64,000 nt of DNA, taken from contig NZ_LGYE01000001.1 in the NCBI RefSeq assembly GCF_001262495.1, positions 310,001 through 374,000 of the forward strand. Direction: 5' to 3'. The notes below the pieces were generated by a model. That model was not told the DNA's origin. It did no database searches and saw only the letters and a program-made list of their open reading frames with translations. Position numbers and translations under genes: made by a program. This document shows positions 43,456 through 52,732 of this stretch, one piece after another. The stretch is from Microbacterium sp. GCS4. Lineage in GTDB: Bacteria; Actinomycetota; Actinomycetes; Actinomycetales; Microbacteriaceae. The first letter of the stretch is position 1; every line of letters starts with the position of its first letter.

Positions 43456-45395
43456 GCGCTCTCCTCCGTCGTGACTCGCGCGACCGCCTGGTCACGTCGT
43501 ACCTGGTCTCCTACCGAGACGAGCAGATGCACCGTCCCGTCCCGCGGAGCGACCACCTGGTGCTCCATCTTCATCGCCTCGATCGACACGAGCGGATCGC
43601 CGGCCCTGACCACCGCTCCCTCCGTCGCATGCACGGCGACGACGCTGCCCGGCATGGGCGCAAGCCCCTCCGGGCCGCCGGCCGCGGCCTCCTGCTCGCG
43701 CGCAGCGAGCCGATGGCGAAGGCGTGCGCGGCGGTCCAGCGGGCGCAGACGCGCCGTGCGCCCGTCGGTGCTCACCCACACCGCCCCGTCCGCATCGACG
43801 GCCGTCGCGATCCCGGACCCCACGGATCCGGCTGATGCCGCCTCGATCACGTCGCCGCTATCGGTGAGGAACGCGAGAGTCGATGCAGTCGGATCGGAGA
43901 GCGAGAGCCACACCGATCCTGCCCGCTCGATCGCTCGTCGCGAGTGGGCATGCGCCGAATCGCTCTCCCGAACCCGAGCGGCAGCGGCCGACAGCATCTC
44001 CGGAGACGGCGCCTGCTCCGCGACCGGGAGCAGGGTCTCGATGATGCCGGTGTCGAGGTCGCCCGATTCGACGCGCGGATCTCGGCACAGCTCTCGGAGG
44101 AAGGCGATGTTCGTGTCGACGCCCAGCACGACCGTCCGACCGAGCGCATCGTCGAGGCGTCGGAGCGCGGTCGCACGGTCCTCCGCGACCGCGACGACCT
44201 TCGCGATCATCGGATCGTAGAACCCGGTCACCTCCGATCCCGTCTCGACCGCTGCATCCACCCGCACTCCCTCGGGGGCGTCGAACAGGAGGACACGGCC
44301 GGTCGACGGCAGGAAGCCGCGCTCGGGAGATTCGGCGTAGATGCGTGCCTCGATCGCGTGACCGTGCAGCGCGGGTCCCTCGTCGAGTGCGCCACCCGCG
44401 GCGACGTGCAGCTGCAGTGCCACGAGGTCGAGGCCGGTCACCTCTTCCGTGACGGGGTGCTCGACCTGGAGCCGGGTGTTCATCTCGATGAAGAAGACCT
44501 CGTCGGGACTGTCGGCGTCGATCAGGAACTCGACGGTCCCGGCCCCGACGTAGTCGACGCTCTCCGCCGCCTGGATCGCGGCGCGCAGCAGACGGTCCCG
44601 CGTCTCGTCCGGTATGCCGGCGGACGGCGCCTCCTCGATCACCTTCTGGTGACGACGCTGCAGAGTGCACTCGCGCTCCCCCAGCGTGATCACCGTTCCG
44701 TGGACGTCGCCGAAGACCTGCACCTCGATGTGGCGCGGACGGCGGATCAGTCGCTCGAGGATCAGCGCGTCGTCGCCGAATCCCGCCTTCGCCACACGTC
44801 GCGCGGAGGCGAGGGCGGCGCTGAGCCCGGTGGCGTCCGAGACGACCTCCATGCCCTTTCCTCCACCGCCTGCGCTGGGCTTCACCAGCAGCGGGTATCC
44901 GACGGCGTCGGCCTCTTCCGCGATCTCGTCGTCGGACAGCCCGCGGGCGTCGAATCCCGGGACCACCGGGACTCCCGATCGGACGACGTGATCGCGGGCA
45001 CGTGCCTTGTCGCCCATGATCTGCAGCGCATCGATCCCGGGTCCGATGAAGACGATCCCGCTCTCGGCACACGCCTCGGCGAGGCCGACGCTCTCGGACA
45101 GGAACCCGTAGCCCGGGTGGATGGCCTGCGCCCCCGTGCGACGCGCAGCGGCCACGACGGCATCGATGTCGAGATACGACTCCGCCGCAGGGGCGGGCCC
45201 GATGCGCACGGCCTCGTCGGCCTCTCGGACGTGGGGGGCGTCGGCGTCGGCGTCGCTGTAGACGGCGACGCTGCGGATGCCGAGCGCCCGGAGGGTGCGG
45301 ATCACGCGACGGGCGATCTCCCCTCGGTTCGCGACGAGCACGGCGGAGAAGGAGGAAGCGCTGGGGGTGGCGGGAGCGGTGTTCACGGGGATCAC
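43452..45395 (-). CDS. accA1: Methylcrotonyl-CoA carboxylase alpha subunit (biotin carboxylase + BCCP)
   Basis: The 647-residue protein has a biotin carboxylase module (residues about 18-465: [32 protein letters not shown] grasp, [14 protein letters not shown]) and a C-terminal biotinyl domain with IEAMKMEHQ (biotin Lys near 614). It carboxylates biotin and passes CO2 to the AccD1 subunit. The start GTG overlaps the accD1 stop (GTGA). Linkage to AccD1 and the dehydrogenase argues for 3-methylcrotonyl-CoA, though some related enzymes use other acyl-CoAs. Confidence 0.94.
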   Translation of the reverse strand: MIPVNTAPATPSASSFSAVLVANRGEIARRVIRTLRALGIRSVAVYSDADADAPHVREADEAVRIGPAPAAESYLDIDAVVAAARRTGAQAIHPGYGFLSESVGLAEACAESGIVFIGPGIDALQIMGDKARARDHVVRSGVPVVPGFDARGLSDDEIAEEADAVGYPLLVKPSAGGGGKGMEVVSDATGLSAALASARRVAKAGFGDDALILERLIRRPRHIEVQVFGDVHGTVITLGERECTLQRRHQKVIEEAPSAGIPDETRDRLLRAAIQAAESVDYVGAGTVEFLIDADSPDEVFFIEMNTRLQVEHPVTEEVTGLDLVALQLHVAAGGALDEGPALHGHAIEARIYAESPERGFLPSTGRVLLFDAPEGVRVDAAVETGSEVTGFYDPMIAKVVAVAEDRATALRRLDDALGRTVVLGVDTNIAFLRELCRDPRVESGDLDTGIIETLLPVAEQAPSPEMLSAAAARVRESDSAHAHSRRAIERAGSVWLSLSDPTASTLAFLTDSGDVIEAASAGSVGSGIATAVDADGAVWVSTDGRTARLRPLDRRARLRHRLAAREQEAAAGGPEGLAPMPGSVVAVHATEGAVVRAGDPLVSIEAMKMEHQVVAPRDGTVHLLVSVGDQVRRDQAVARVTTEESA

Positions 45396-46945
45396 ATCCG
45401 GAAGAGGCCGAAGCGGGGTTCGGGCAGTGGGGAGCGGGAGATGACGTCGAGCGCGAGTCCGAGGCGGTCGCGGGTCTGTGCGGGGTCGATGATCCCGTCG
45501 TCCCAGAGCCGCGCCGTGGCGTAGTAGGGCTCACCCTGGGTCTCGTACTGCGAGCGGATCGGCTGCTCGAACGCGACGCGCTCCTCGGCATCCCAGGATT
45601 CGCCGCGGGAGGCGAGCTGCTCCTCCTTGACGGTCGCGAGGACGGATGCCGCCTGCGGGCCGCCCATCACCGAGATGCGGCTCGCGGGCCAGGTCCACAG
45701 GAAACGAGGCGAGTAGGCGCGGCCGCACATCGAGTAGTTCCCGGCTCCGAACGAGCCGCCGATGATGACCGTGAGCTTCGGCACGCGGGTGCTCGCGACA
45801 GCCGTGACCATCTTCGCCCCGTCCTTCGCGATGCCGCCGGCCTCGGCATCCGATCCGACCATGAATCCGGTGATGTTCTGCAGGAACAGGAGGGGGATGC
45901 CGCGCTGATCGCACAGTTCGATGAAATGGGCGCCCTTGAGCGCGGACTCGCCGAAGAGGACGCCGTTGTTGGCCACGATCCCCACCGGGTGACCGTGCAA
46001 CCGCGCGAACCCCGTGACGAGCGTGGTGCCGTACTCGGCCTTGAACTCGTGGAAGGTGTCGGCATCGATCAGGCGCTCGATCACCACGTGCACGTCATAG
46101 GCGGCGTTCACATCGACCGGGACGACGTCGTACAGAGACCCGTGCTCGGCGGGGGCGACCGAATCGACGACGTCCCAGGCGGGAGCGAGCGGCGCCGGGA
46201 GGGTCGCGACGATGTCGCGCACGATCTCGAGGGCATGCTCGTCGTCCTCCGCGAGGTGGTCGACGACTCCGCTGCGTCGCGCGTGGAGCTCACCCCCGCC
46301 GAGTTCCTCGGCGCTCACGACCTCGCCGATGGCCGCCTTCACCAGCGGCGGACCACCGAGGAAGATCGTGCCCTGTCCGCGGACGATCACGGTCTCGTCG
46401 CTCATCGCCGGCACGTAGGCGCCGCCGGCCGTGCAGGAGCCGAGCACCGCGGCGATCTGCGGGATTCGCTCCGCCGACATGCGCGCCTGGTTGAAGAAGA
46501 TGCGTCCGAAGTGGTCGCGGTCCGGGAAGACCTCGTCCTGCTGGGGAAGGAACGCCCCTCCGGAGTCGACGAGGTACAGGCAGGGCAGCCGGTTCTCGAG
46601 TGCGATCTCCTGCGCTCGGAGGTGCTTCTTGACGGTGAGCGGGAGGTACGTGCCGCCCTTGACGGTCGCGTCGTTGCAGACGACCATGACGTGGCGGCCG
46701 TGCACGAGTCCGATGCCGGCGATGACTCCGGCCGCCGGCGCCTCTCCCCCGTAGAGTCCCTCGGCAGCGAGGGGCGCGATCTCGATGAACGGACTCCCCT
46801 CATCGAGAAGACGGGCCACGCGTTCCCGCGGGAGCAGCTTGCCGCGGGCGACGTGTCGCGCGCGCGAGGCCTCCGGTCCGCCGCGTGACACGGTGGCGAG
46901 ACGGTCCCGCAGCTCTGCGGCGAGGGACTCCTGGGTATCGGGCAT
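45392..46945 (-). CDS. accD1: Methylcrotonyl-CoA carboxylase beta subunit (carboxyltransferase)
   Basis: The 517-residue protein matches MccB-type carboxyltransferases: [80 protein letters not shown] and [19 protein letters not shown]. These segments are closer to methylcrotonyl- than to propionyl-CoA carboxylases. First gene of the five-gene leftward operon; a GAGGAGG site precedes ATG 46945. It is divergent from the TetR gene, with the paired operator between them. Confidence 0.94.
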   Translation of the reverse strand: MPDTQESLAAELRDRLATVSRGGPEASRARHVARGKLLPRERVARLLDEGSPFIEIAPLAAEGLYGGEAPAAGVIAGIGLVHGRHVMVVCNDATVKGGTYLPLTVKKHLRAQEIALENRLPCLYLVDSGGAFLPQQDEVFPDRDHFGRIFFNQARMSAERIPQIAAVLGSCTAGGAYVPAMSDETVIVRGQGTIFLGGPPLVKAAIGEVVSAEELGGGELHARRSGVVDHLAEDDEHALEIVRDIVATLPAPLAPAWDVVDSVAPAEHGSLYDVVPVDVNAAYDVHVVIERLIDADTFHEFKAEYGTTLVTGFARLHGHPVGIVANNGVLFGESALKGAHFIELCDQRGIPLLFLQNITGFMVGSDAEAGGIAKDGAKMVTAVASTRVPKLTVIIGGSFGAGNYSMCGRAYSPRFLWTWPASRISVMGGPQAASVLATVKEEQLASRGESWDAEERVAFEQPIRSQYETQGEPYYATARLWDDGIIDPAQTRDRLGLALDVISRSPLPEPRFGLFRM

Positions 46946-46998
46946 CGTGAAGTCCTCCTCGACCCACGTCGCGCCTCGGTAACGATCTGGCGCACTCG

Positions 46999-47004
46999 AC
47001 GATA
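46999..47004 (-). promoter_or_regulatory. Putative -10 box of the accD1 operon
   Basis: TATCGT on the minus strand gives a leader of about 45 bases to ATG 46945. The 47010-47025 palindrome begins five bases upstream, so a bound repressor would block the -35 region. Confidence 0.4.
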
Positions 47005-47009
47005 TTCCG

Positions 47010-47053
47010 GTTAGTGTGCACTAACCCGTTGCATCAGGTTAGCGAGGATTAAC
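47010..47053. promoter_or_regulatory. Two TetR-type operators, 28 bp apart
   Basis: Site 1, GTTAGTG-TG-CACTAAC (47010-47025), has perfect seven-base arms. Site 2, GTTAGCG-AG-GATTAAC (47038-47053), is a degenerate copy with the outer GTTA/TAAC kept. Centres are 28 bases apart. They fill the space between accD1 and the TetR gene and end five bases before its ATG. Strong candidate autoregulatory operator pair. Confidence 0.65.
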
Positions 47054-47057
47054 TGAG

Positions 47058-47651
47058 ATGACAAGCCCCGTCACGGCCCGCGACCGCGCCAAGGCCGAGC
47101 GTTCGGATGCGATCCTGCGCGCCGCCGCCCACCTGTTCGCCGAACGCGGATACAACGGTGTGAGCCTCGAGGACATCGGCACCGCCGTCGGCGTGTCCGG
47201 CCCCGCGGTCTACCGCCACTTCGCGGGCAAGCAGGCCCTGCTCGGAGCCGTGCTCGTCCAGGTCAGCGAGGACCTCGTCACCGGCGGCACCGACGTCGCC
47301 GACGCGGCCGTCGTCGACGACGCGCGCATGCGGGCTCTGATCGCCTTCCACGTCCAGTTCGCCCTCGGGCACGCCGACGTCATCCGGGTGCACGACCAGG
47401 AGGTCGCCCACCTCGCGGAGGACGACCGCGCCGCGGTCCGACGCCTGCAGCGCGCGTACATCGAACTCTGGATCCGCACCCTGGAGCCGCTGGTCGACGC
47501 AGCCCCCGAGGAGCTGCGCCTGCGGGTGCAGGCCTGCTTCGGTCTCATCAACTCCACGCCGCACAGCACGCGCGCCGCGGTCCGTCAGGACCCCGCCACC
47601 GCGATCGTGCTGATCGCGATGGCGGAGGCCGCGCTGCGCGCCGCTATCTGA
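47058..47651 (+). CDS. TetR/AcrR-family regulator of the accD1 operon
   Basis: The 197-residue protein has the TetR helix-turn-helix (SDAILRAAAHLFAERGYNGVSLEDIGTAVGVSGPAVYRHFAGK) and a helical ligand-binding domain. Divergent position next to a catabolic operon, with paired palindromes between, is the usual layout for an autoregulated repressor induced by a pathway acyl-CoA. Its stop overlaps the convergent bkdC end by eight bases. Confidence 0.93.
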   Translation: MTSPVTARDRAKAERSDAILRAAAHLFAERGYNGVSLEDIGTAVGVSGPAVYRHFAGKQALLGAVLVQVSEDLVTGGTDVADAAVVDDARMRALIAFHVQFALGHADVIRVHDQEVAHLAEDDRAAVRRLQRAYIELWIRTLEPLVDAAPEELRLRVQACFGLINSTPHSTRAAVRQDPATAIVLIAMAEAALRAAI

Positions 47652-49014
47652 GGAGCATCGCCCGCCCGGGCTCCTCCAGCACGTCGGCGACATCCTTGAG
47701 GAAGCGCGCCCCTTCGGCGCCGTCCACCAGACGGTGATCGAACGACAGGCTCAGCGTCATCATCTGGCGCAGCGCGATCTCGCCGCGATACTCCCACGGC
47801 TGACGTCGCACGGCGCCCACCGCGAGGATGCCGGACTGCCCGGGCGGGAGGATCGGGGTCCCCGCGTCCACGCCGAACACGCCGATGTTGGAGATCGAGA
47901 AGGTGCCGCCCGCCAGTTCGGCCGGTGACGTCCGCCCTGCTCTCGCCGTCGTCGCGAGTCGCGTGATCGCATCCGCGAGCTCCGGAAGGGTCAGCGCCTC
48001 CGCGTCGCGGATGTTCGGGACGATGAGGCCGCGGTCTGTGGCCGCCGCGATACCCAGGTCGACGTATCGGAACTGGACGATCTCTCCAGCGGACTCGTCC
48101 CAGCGAGAATTGAGCCCGGGCGTGCGTCCCAGCGCGAGGCACACGGCCTTGGCGATCACGGCGAGGGGCCCGATCCGGTGATCGGAGAGGGTCCTGTCCT
48201 CACGGAAGGATGCGAGCAGGTCCATGGTCGCCGTGACGTCGACCGTGTGGAAGACCGTCACGTGCGGAGCGGTGAAGGCGCTCTCCACCATCGCGGCCGC
48301 TGTGTGCTTGCGGACCCCGCGGATCGGGATGCGGACCTCGCGCTCCGCTTCGGGCGCTTCCCCGGCCAGGGACGCCGTGTACGCAGCTGCTCCAGAAGGC
48401 TGCGGACGCTCGGCGCCCTCGTCCGCCACGCCGGCGCGTTGCGCGTACGCCTCGATGTCGTCACGGGTGATGAGTCGGTCGCCCACGGTCGCGGCGACCA
48501 GCACGAGGTCGACGCCGAGACGCTTCGCGTAGGCGCGCACGGGCGGGGTCGAGCGCGGACGTTCGACGACCGTCTCGACGTGCGCGGTGGGCTCGGCATC
48601 GTGCGGAGCGGCCTCGAGCACGGCGGTGTCGGCGACCGGCACGGCACCCGCGCGGCGGGCACGACGCGCGGGACGACCGGATGCCGCCGGGGCCGCGCCG
48701 TACCCCACGAGGTTCGGCTGCGCCCTCTCCGTCTCGGCACCGCCACCTCCCGCATCCGCTCCGGGGCCTTCGTCGCCGGCGACGTCGAAGGCGATCAGCG
48801 GCGCGCCGACCGCGACCGTCTCACCCGCCTCTGCGTGCAACGTCGAGACGGTCCCTTCGTAGGGCGAGGGCAGCTCGACGACCGCCTTGGCGGTCTCCAC
48901 CTCCGCAAGCGTCTGATTGAGCGCGACCGGGTCGCCGGGCGCGACGAGCCACTGGACGACCTCCGCCTCGGTGAGCCCTTCGCCGAGGTCGGGCAGTCGG
49001 AACTCGGTGATCAT
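47644..49014 (-). CDS. bkdC: Branched-chain keto acid dehydrogenase E2
   Basis: The 456-residue dihydrolipoamide acyltransferase has an N-terminal lipoyl domain (Lys43 in EVETAKAVVEL), a flexible Ala/Pro-rich linker, a peripheral-subunit-binding domain (RAYAKRLGVDLVLVAAT), and a C-terminal catalytic domain with SFDHRLVDG (His427, Asp431). It transfers the acyl group to CoA. ATG overlaps the bkdB stop by four bases. No E3 gene is present; a housekeeping lipoamide dehydrogenase is presumably used. Confidence 0.94.
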   Translation of the reverse strand: MITEFRLPDLGEGLTEAEVVQWLVAPGDPVALNQTLAEVETAKAVVELPSPYEGTVSTLHAEAGETVAVGAPLIAFDVAGDEGPGADAGGGGAETERAQPNLVGYGAAPAASGRPARRARRAGAVPVADTAVLEAAPHDAEPTAHVETVVERPRSTPPVRAYAKRLGVDLVLVAATVGDRLITRDDIEAYAQRAGVADEGAERPQPSGAAAYTASLAGEAPEAEREVRIPIRGVRKHTAAAMVESAFTAPHVTVFHTVDVTATMDLLASFREDRTLSDHRIGPLAVIAKAVCLALGRTPGLNSRWDESAGEIVQFRYVDLGIAAATDRGLIVPNIRDAEALTLPELADAITRLATTARAGRTSPAELAGGTFSISNIGVFGVDAGTPILPPGQSGILAVGAVRRQPWEYRGEIALRQMMTLSLSFDHRLVDGAEGARFLKDVADVLEEPGRAMLLR

Positions 49015-50021
49015 GCGTCTGCTCCCGTCAGGCTGTTCGGGCGATCGAGGACGCGATCCACCGCGTCGAGGATCCTGTCGAGATCGGGCAGGTGGTACTT
49101 CTCGAGCTTCGCGGGAGGATACGGAACGTCGTGACCGGTGATACGCAGCGGCGCGGACTCGAGGTACTCGAAGCAGCGCTCCGTGACGCTCGCGATCACC
49201 TCCGCCGCGACCCCCGCCTCGCGCGAGGCCTCGTGCGCCACGACGACGCGACCGGTCTTGCGTACGGACGCAGCGACCGAGTCGTAGTCCACGGGCGACA
49301 GTGAGCGCAGGTCGATGACCTCCAGGGAGATCCCCTCGTCCTCTGCCGCCTCCGCCGCCTGCAGCGCCGTCGCGAGCATCGCCCCGTAGGTGATGAGGGT
49401 GGCGTCCGAGCCAGCGCGCACGACCCGCGCGAGCCCCATGGGCGCGGCATCGGCCAGGGGAGCATCCAGGTCGACCTCCCCCTTGTGGTGGTACAGCCGC
49501 TTCGGCTCGAAGAAGATCACGGGGTCGTCGCTCGCGATCGCCTGACGCAGGCTGCGATAGGCGTCCTCGGGATTCGACACGGCGATGACCCGGAGGCCGG
49601 CGGTGTGCACGAAATAGGCCTCGGGGGACTCGGAGTGGTGCTCGGCCGCGCCGATGCCCCCGGCCCACGGGATCCGGATCGTGATGGGCATCTTCACGCG
49701 ACCCTGCGTGCGATAGTGCAGCTTCGCGACCTGCGCCACGATCTGGTCGAACGCCGGATAGACGAAGCCGTCGAACTGGATCTCGACGACCGGGCGGTAA
49801 CCGCGGAACGCCAGACCCACCGCCATCCCGACGATCCCGGACTCGGCGAGGGGTGTATCGATCACCCGCTGTGCCCCGAATTCGTCGAGGAGGCCGTCGG
49901 TGATGCGGAACACGCCGCCGAGCCTGCCGATGTCCTCGCCGAGCAGCACGACCTTGTCGTCGTCGCGCAGCGCCTGGCGCAGACCGGCGCTGAGCGCCTT
50001 CCCGAGCGTCATCTCGACCAT
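49011..50021 (-). CDS. bkdB: Branched-chain keto acid dehydrogenase E1 beta
   Basis: The 336-residue protein has the transketolase central and C-terminal domains: LLGEDIGRLGGVFRITDGL, IDTPLAESGIVGMAVGLA, and the C-terminal EVIDLRSLSPVDYDSV. It pairs with the alpha subunit to bind thiamine diphosphate. Start ATG 50021 lies two bases after the bkdA stop; an in-frame ATG three codons on is an alternative. The family covers pyruvate and branched-chain substrates, and context favours the latter. Confidence 0.93.
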   Translation of the reverse strand: MVEMTLGKALSAGLRQALRDDDKVVLLGEDIGRLGGVFRITDGLLDEFGAQRVIDTPLAESGIVGMAVGLAFRGYRPVVEIQFDGFVYPAFDQIVAQVAKLHYRTQGRVKMPITIRIPWAGGIGAAEHHSESPEAYFVHTAGLRVIAVSNPEDAYRSLRQAIASDDPVIFFEPKRLYHHKGEVDLDAPLADAAPMGLARVVRAGSDATLITYGAMLATALQAAEAAEDEGISLEVIDLRSLSPVDYDSVAASVRKTGRVVVAHEASREAGVAAEVIASVTERCFEYLESAPLRITGHDVPYPPAKLEKYHLPDLDRILDAVDRVLDRPNSLTGADA

Positions 50022-50023
50022 GC

Positions 50024-51139
50024 TCAGGCCTCGCTCTCGAACGACGCCAGATATGCGGCGTACTCGTCCCGCTGGCGCTCGAGCCCCGAGTGCGGCTCTG
50101 CGTAGACCCCGTCGAACACCGCGAGCGGCGGCCTGGTCACCATGCCGAGGCACTCCGCGCGCATCCGGCGCGCGATGTCATCGGCCGCGGCCTGGGTCTC
50201 GGCGAGGTGCTCCTCGGAGAGTTCGCCGAGGGCGCGCAGATGCGCCTCCAGCCGGGCGATGGGATCGCGGCGGCGCCAGGACTCGAGCTCCTCCGCGTCG
50301 CGATAGCGGGTCGGGTCGTCGGCGGTGGTGTGCGGACCCATGCGGTAGGTCACAGCCTCGATGTACGCGGGGCCCGTGCCGGAGCGCGCGTGGTCGAGCG
50401 CCCAGCGCATCGCCGCCATGCAGGCGAGGACGTCGTTGCCATCGACGCGGACGCTGGGGATGCCGAAACCGGGCGCGCGGCCGGCGATCGGGTACTGCGA
50501 CTGCACGGCCACCGGCTCGGAGATCGCCCAATGGTTGTTCTGACACACGAACACGACAGGCGCCTGGTAGGACGCGGCGAAGATCATGGCCTCGTTCACG
50601 TCGCCCTGACTCGTGGCCCCGTCGCCGAAGTACGTGACGGCCACCTCGTCCGCGCCGTCGTGGCGGATGCCGAGCGCATAGCCGACCGCGTGCAGGGTCT
50701 GTGCGCCGATGATGATCTGCAGCGGGGCGACACGGAGAGCCTCGGGGTCGTGTCCCGCGCCCTCCTCTCCACGCCACATCCGGACGTAGTCGCCGGGCTC
50801 GGCGCCGCGCGCGTAGATGACCCCGGTCTCCCGGTAGCTGGGGAAGACGTAGTCCTGCGGGGCGAGTGCACGGGCCGTGCCGATCTGCGTCGCCTCCTGC
50901 CCCTGGCAGGGAGCCCAGAGTCCGAGCTGCCCCTGGCGCTGGAGGGCGACGCCCTCCGCGTCGATCCGCCGAAGGACCATCATGTCACGATGCAGGGCAC
51001 GCAGCTGCGCGGCGTCGACGTCGGCGACGTAGGGGTCGAGCTGCGGGTTCGCCACCCGCTGTCCGTCCGGGGTCAGGATGCGCTCGGAGAGCTCGAGATC
51101 CTGGGCGGTGTCGGCGATCGGCGTGATCTGCGGTGACAT
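50024..51139 (-). CDS. bkdA: Branched-chain keto acid dehydrogenase E1 alpha
   Basis: From the second of two adjacent ATGs the protein has 371 residues, with the thiamine diphosphate motif FGDGATSQGDVNEAMIFAASYQAPVVFVCQNN and the regulated-loop region YRMGPHTTADDPTRYRD. It decarboxylates branched-chain 2-oxo acids. A GAGGAGG site is only three bases from ATG 51142 but six from ATG 51139, which decides the start. First gene of the bkd operon, divergent from the lrp gene. Confidence 0.93.
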   Translation of the reverse strand: MSPQITPIADTAQDLELSERILTPDGQRVANPQLDPYVADVDAAQLRALHRDMMVLRRIDAEGVALQRQGQLGLWAPCQGQEATQIGTARALAPQDYVFPSYRETGVIYARGAEPGDYVRMWRGEEGAGHDPEALRVAPLQIIIGAQTLHAVGYALGIRHDGADEVAVTYFGDGATSQGDVNEAMIFAASYQAPVVFVCQNNHWAISEPVAVQSQYPIAGRAPGFGIPSVRVDGNDVLACMAAMRWALDHARSGTGPAYIEAVTYRMGPHTTADDPTRYRDAEELESWRRRDPIARLEAHLRALGELSEEHLAETQAAADDIARRMRAECLGMVTRPPLAVFDGVYAEPHSGLERQRDEYAAYLASFESEA

Positions 51140-51213
51140 CATCGTCCTCCTCGTTCGTGGCCGTCCTCGTGGGACGCGGCACGCGGCGGCCGGCATCGTC
51201 ACCGGCTGCTCCG

Positions 51214-51274
51214 AGCGTACGTCTGCTCAACACCTCGCTCAAGCAATGAAGAGTCGCTTGAGCATGTTGCTCAA
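51214..51274. promoter_or_regulatory. bkd promoter with four Lrp-type half-sites
   Basis: On the minus strand TTGAGC (51237-51242), a 17-base spacer and TACGCT (51214-51219) form a good promoter for bkdA. GCTCAA also occurs at 51225-51230 and 51269-51274, and inverted at 51258-51263. GCTCAAGC/GCTTGAGC (51237-51244 and 51256-51263) and TTGAGC-N5-GCTCAA (51258-51274) are inverted pairs. One half-site is the -35 itself. Confidence 0.6.
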
Positions 51275-51295
51275 TTTGACCGGATCCGACCCTGC

Positions 51296-51301
51296 TACCC
51301 T
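51296..51301 (+). promoter_or_regulatory. -10 box of the lrp gene, near-leaderless
   Basis: TACCCT ends eight bases before ATG 51310. A TTTGAC at 51275-51280 may serve as -35 with a short spacer; it adjoins the last GCTCAA site. Confidence 0.45.
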
Positions 51302-51309
51302 TTGGCACT

Positions 51310-51783
51310 ATGGCTGGACTCGACCGCATCGATCTGGAACTTCTCGCCGCTCTCGCCGATGATCCGCGGATCACGATCGTCGCGCTCGCCGAGAGCCTCG
51401 GGCTCTCCCGCAACACCATCCAGGCCCGCATGGCCCGCCTCGAGCAGACCGGCGTCTTCCTCTCGTACGAGCGGTCCTTCGCCCCCGACGTGCTCGGCTT
51501 CCCGCTCCAGGCCTTCGTCAGCATCGGCGTCAGGCAGACCGAGCTCCCGCGCATCATCAACGAACTCGCCCGCATACCCGAGGTGGTGCAGGCGCACGGT
51601 CTCAGCGGATCGATCGATCTCCTGGCCAGGGTCGCCTGCAGGGACGCCCGTCACCTGTTCGACACCGACGCGCGCATCCTCTCGATCGAGGGCGTCGAGC
51701 GCACCGAGACCTCGCTCGCGATGGGCGAGGTGATCCCGTTCCGGGTGGCGGGGCTCATCGGCCTCGCGCGACGGGAATCCTGA
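51310..51783 (+). CDS. Lrp/AsnC-family regulator of the bkd operon
   Basis: The 157-residue protein has an N-terminal helix-turn-helix (LDRIDLELLAALADDPRITIVALAESLGLSRNTIQARMARLEQTG) and a RAM effector-binding domain. Divergent from bkdABC with four GCTCAA sites between, it is the obvious regulator, similar in position to BkdR of Pseudomonas and comparable Lrp-type bkd regulators. Amino or keto acids are the likely effectors. Its last 29 bases overlap the convergent hydrolase gene. Confidence 0.93.
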   Translation: MAGLDRIDLELLAALADDPRITIVALAESLGLSRNTIQARMARLEQTGVFLSYERSFAPDVLGFPLQAFVSIGVRQTELPRIINELARIPEVVQAHGLSGSIDLLARVACRDARHLFDTDARILSIEGVERTETSLAMGEVIPFRVAGLIGLARRES

Positions 51784-52654
51784 GGTAGCGACGGATCGCG
51801 CCGGCGGCCTCGGCCGGCGTCTCGTAGTGGATCAGGTGCCCGACGTGGGCGATCTCGACGAGCTCGGCATCGGCGAACCTTGTCGCGAGCTCCCGTTCGA
51901 CCTCGATCGGCGTGATGTCGTCGCGTTGCGCGGCGATCAGCAGAGTCGGCACATCGATCGACGCCGCGTACTGGCTCACATCGTGCGACACGCTCGCGAC
52001 GAAGGCATCGCGCAGCACGTCGCGGTCCGCGAACAGCGAGAAGTACGTGTCGTGCTGATCGTGGATGAAGCGACGCAGCACGGGATCCGATGTCTTGGCC
52101 ATCGCGATGCTCATGACGCGGACGATGACGCGGTTGCGCAGCAGTGCGGTCCCGAGGCTTTCGGGCAGCCGCGCGCCGAGCGCGTAGTAGAGCACGGCGA
52201 GACGTGTCATGACGCCCTTCGGCCCCTCCAGCGCCGGCGCTCCGATCGGGTTCACCAGGATCAGCTTCGGGGTCTCGAGACCCGCGGCGACGGCCGCAGA
52301 CGTGACGATCGAGCCGAAGGAATGCCCGAGGATCACGGCGCCGGGCGCGACGGAGGCCGCGAACTCCCGCAGCCAGGCGACGTACTCGTCGAGGTCGTAC
52401 CGGGTTCCGGGCGCGGGTGTCGACTCACCGAATCCGGGCAGGTCGGGGGCGATCACGCACGCCTCAGGGAGGAAGGCGATCACGGATTCGAGGCCGTGGT
52501 GATCGCCACGGAACCCGTGCACCGCGAGGATCGTCGTCTCGGCGTCGTGCGATCCGTACACCCAGTACGCCGTGCGCGCGCCCCGCACCTCGACCTCATG
52601 GCGCTGCACCGTCAGGCGGCTCAGTCGATCGGCGTACGGCGAGGGCACGGGCAT
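51755..52654 (-). CDS. Alpha/beta-fold hydrolase
   Basis: The 299-residue protein has the oxyanion region LAVHGFRGDHHG, the nucleophile elbow GHSFGS, the acid in AQRDDITP and the catalytic His in IAHVGHLIHYE. It probably acts as an esterase or C-C hydrolase, with the natural substrate unknown. It starts at a leaderless ATG 52654, and its 3' end overlaps the lrp gene by 29 bases tail to tail. Confidence 0.9.
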   Translation of the reverse strand: MPVPSPYADRLSRLTVQRHEVEVRGARTAYWVYGSHDAETTILAVHGFRGDHHGLESVIAFLPEACVIAPDLPGFGESTPAPGTRYDLDEYVAWLREFAASVAPGAVILGHSFGSIVTSAAVAAGLETPKLILVNPIGAPALEGPKGVMTRLAVLYYALGARLPESLGTALLRNRVIVRVMSIAMAKTSDPVLRRFIHDQHDTYFSLFADRDVLRDAFVASVSHDVSQYAASIDVPTLLIAAQRDDITPIEVERELATRFADAELVEIAHVGHLIHYETPAEAAGAIRRYLRIPVARGR

Positions 52655-52660
52655 GGCCCC

Positions 52661-52666
52661 AGTCTA
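52661..52666 (-). promoter_or_regulatory. -10 box of the hydrolase, leaderless
   Basis: TAGACT on the minus strand is followed by six bases and ATG 52654. Confidence 0.6.
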
Positions 52667-52720
52667 GGCGCGGCGACCTATCGCTTCGTGTCCTTACCCG
52701 GCTATGTCGGCGCTCCGTTC

Positions 52721-52726
52721 TACGGT
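52721..52726 (+). promoter_or_regulatory. -10 box of the exonuclease gene, leaderless
   Basis: TACGGT is followed by six bases and ATG 52733. Confidence 0.6.
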
Positions 52727-52732
52727 GAATCC

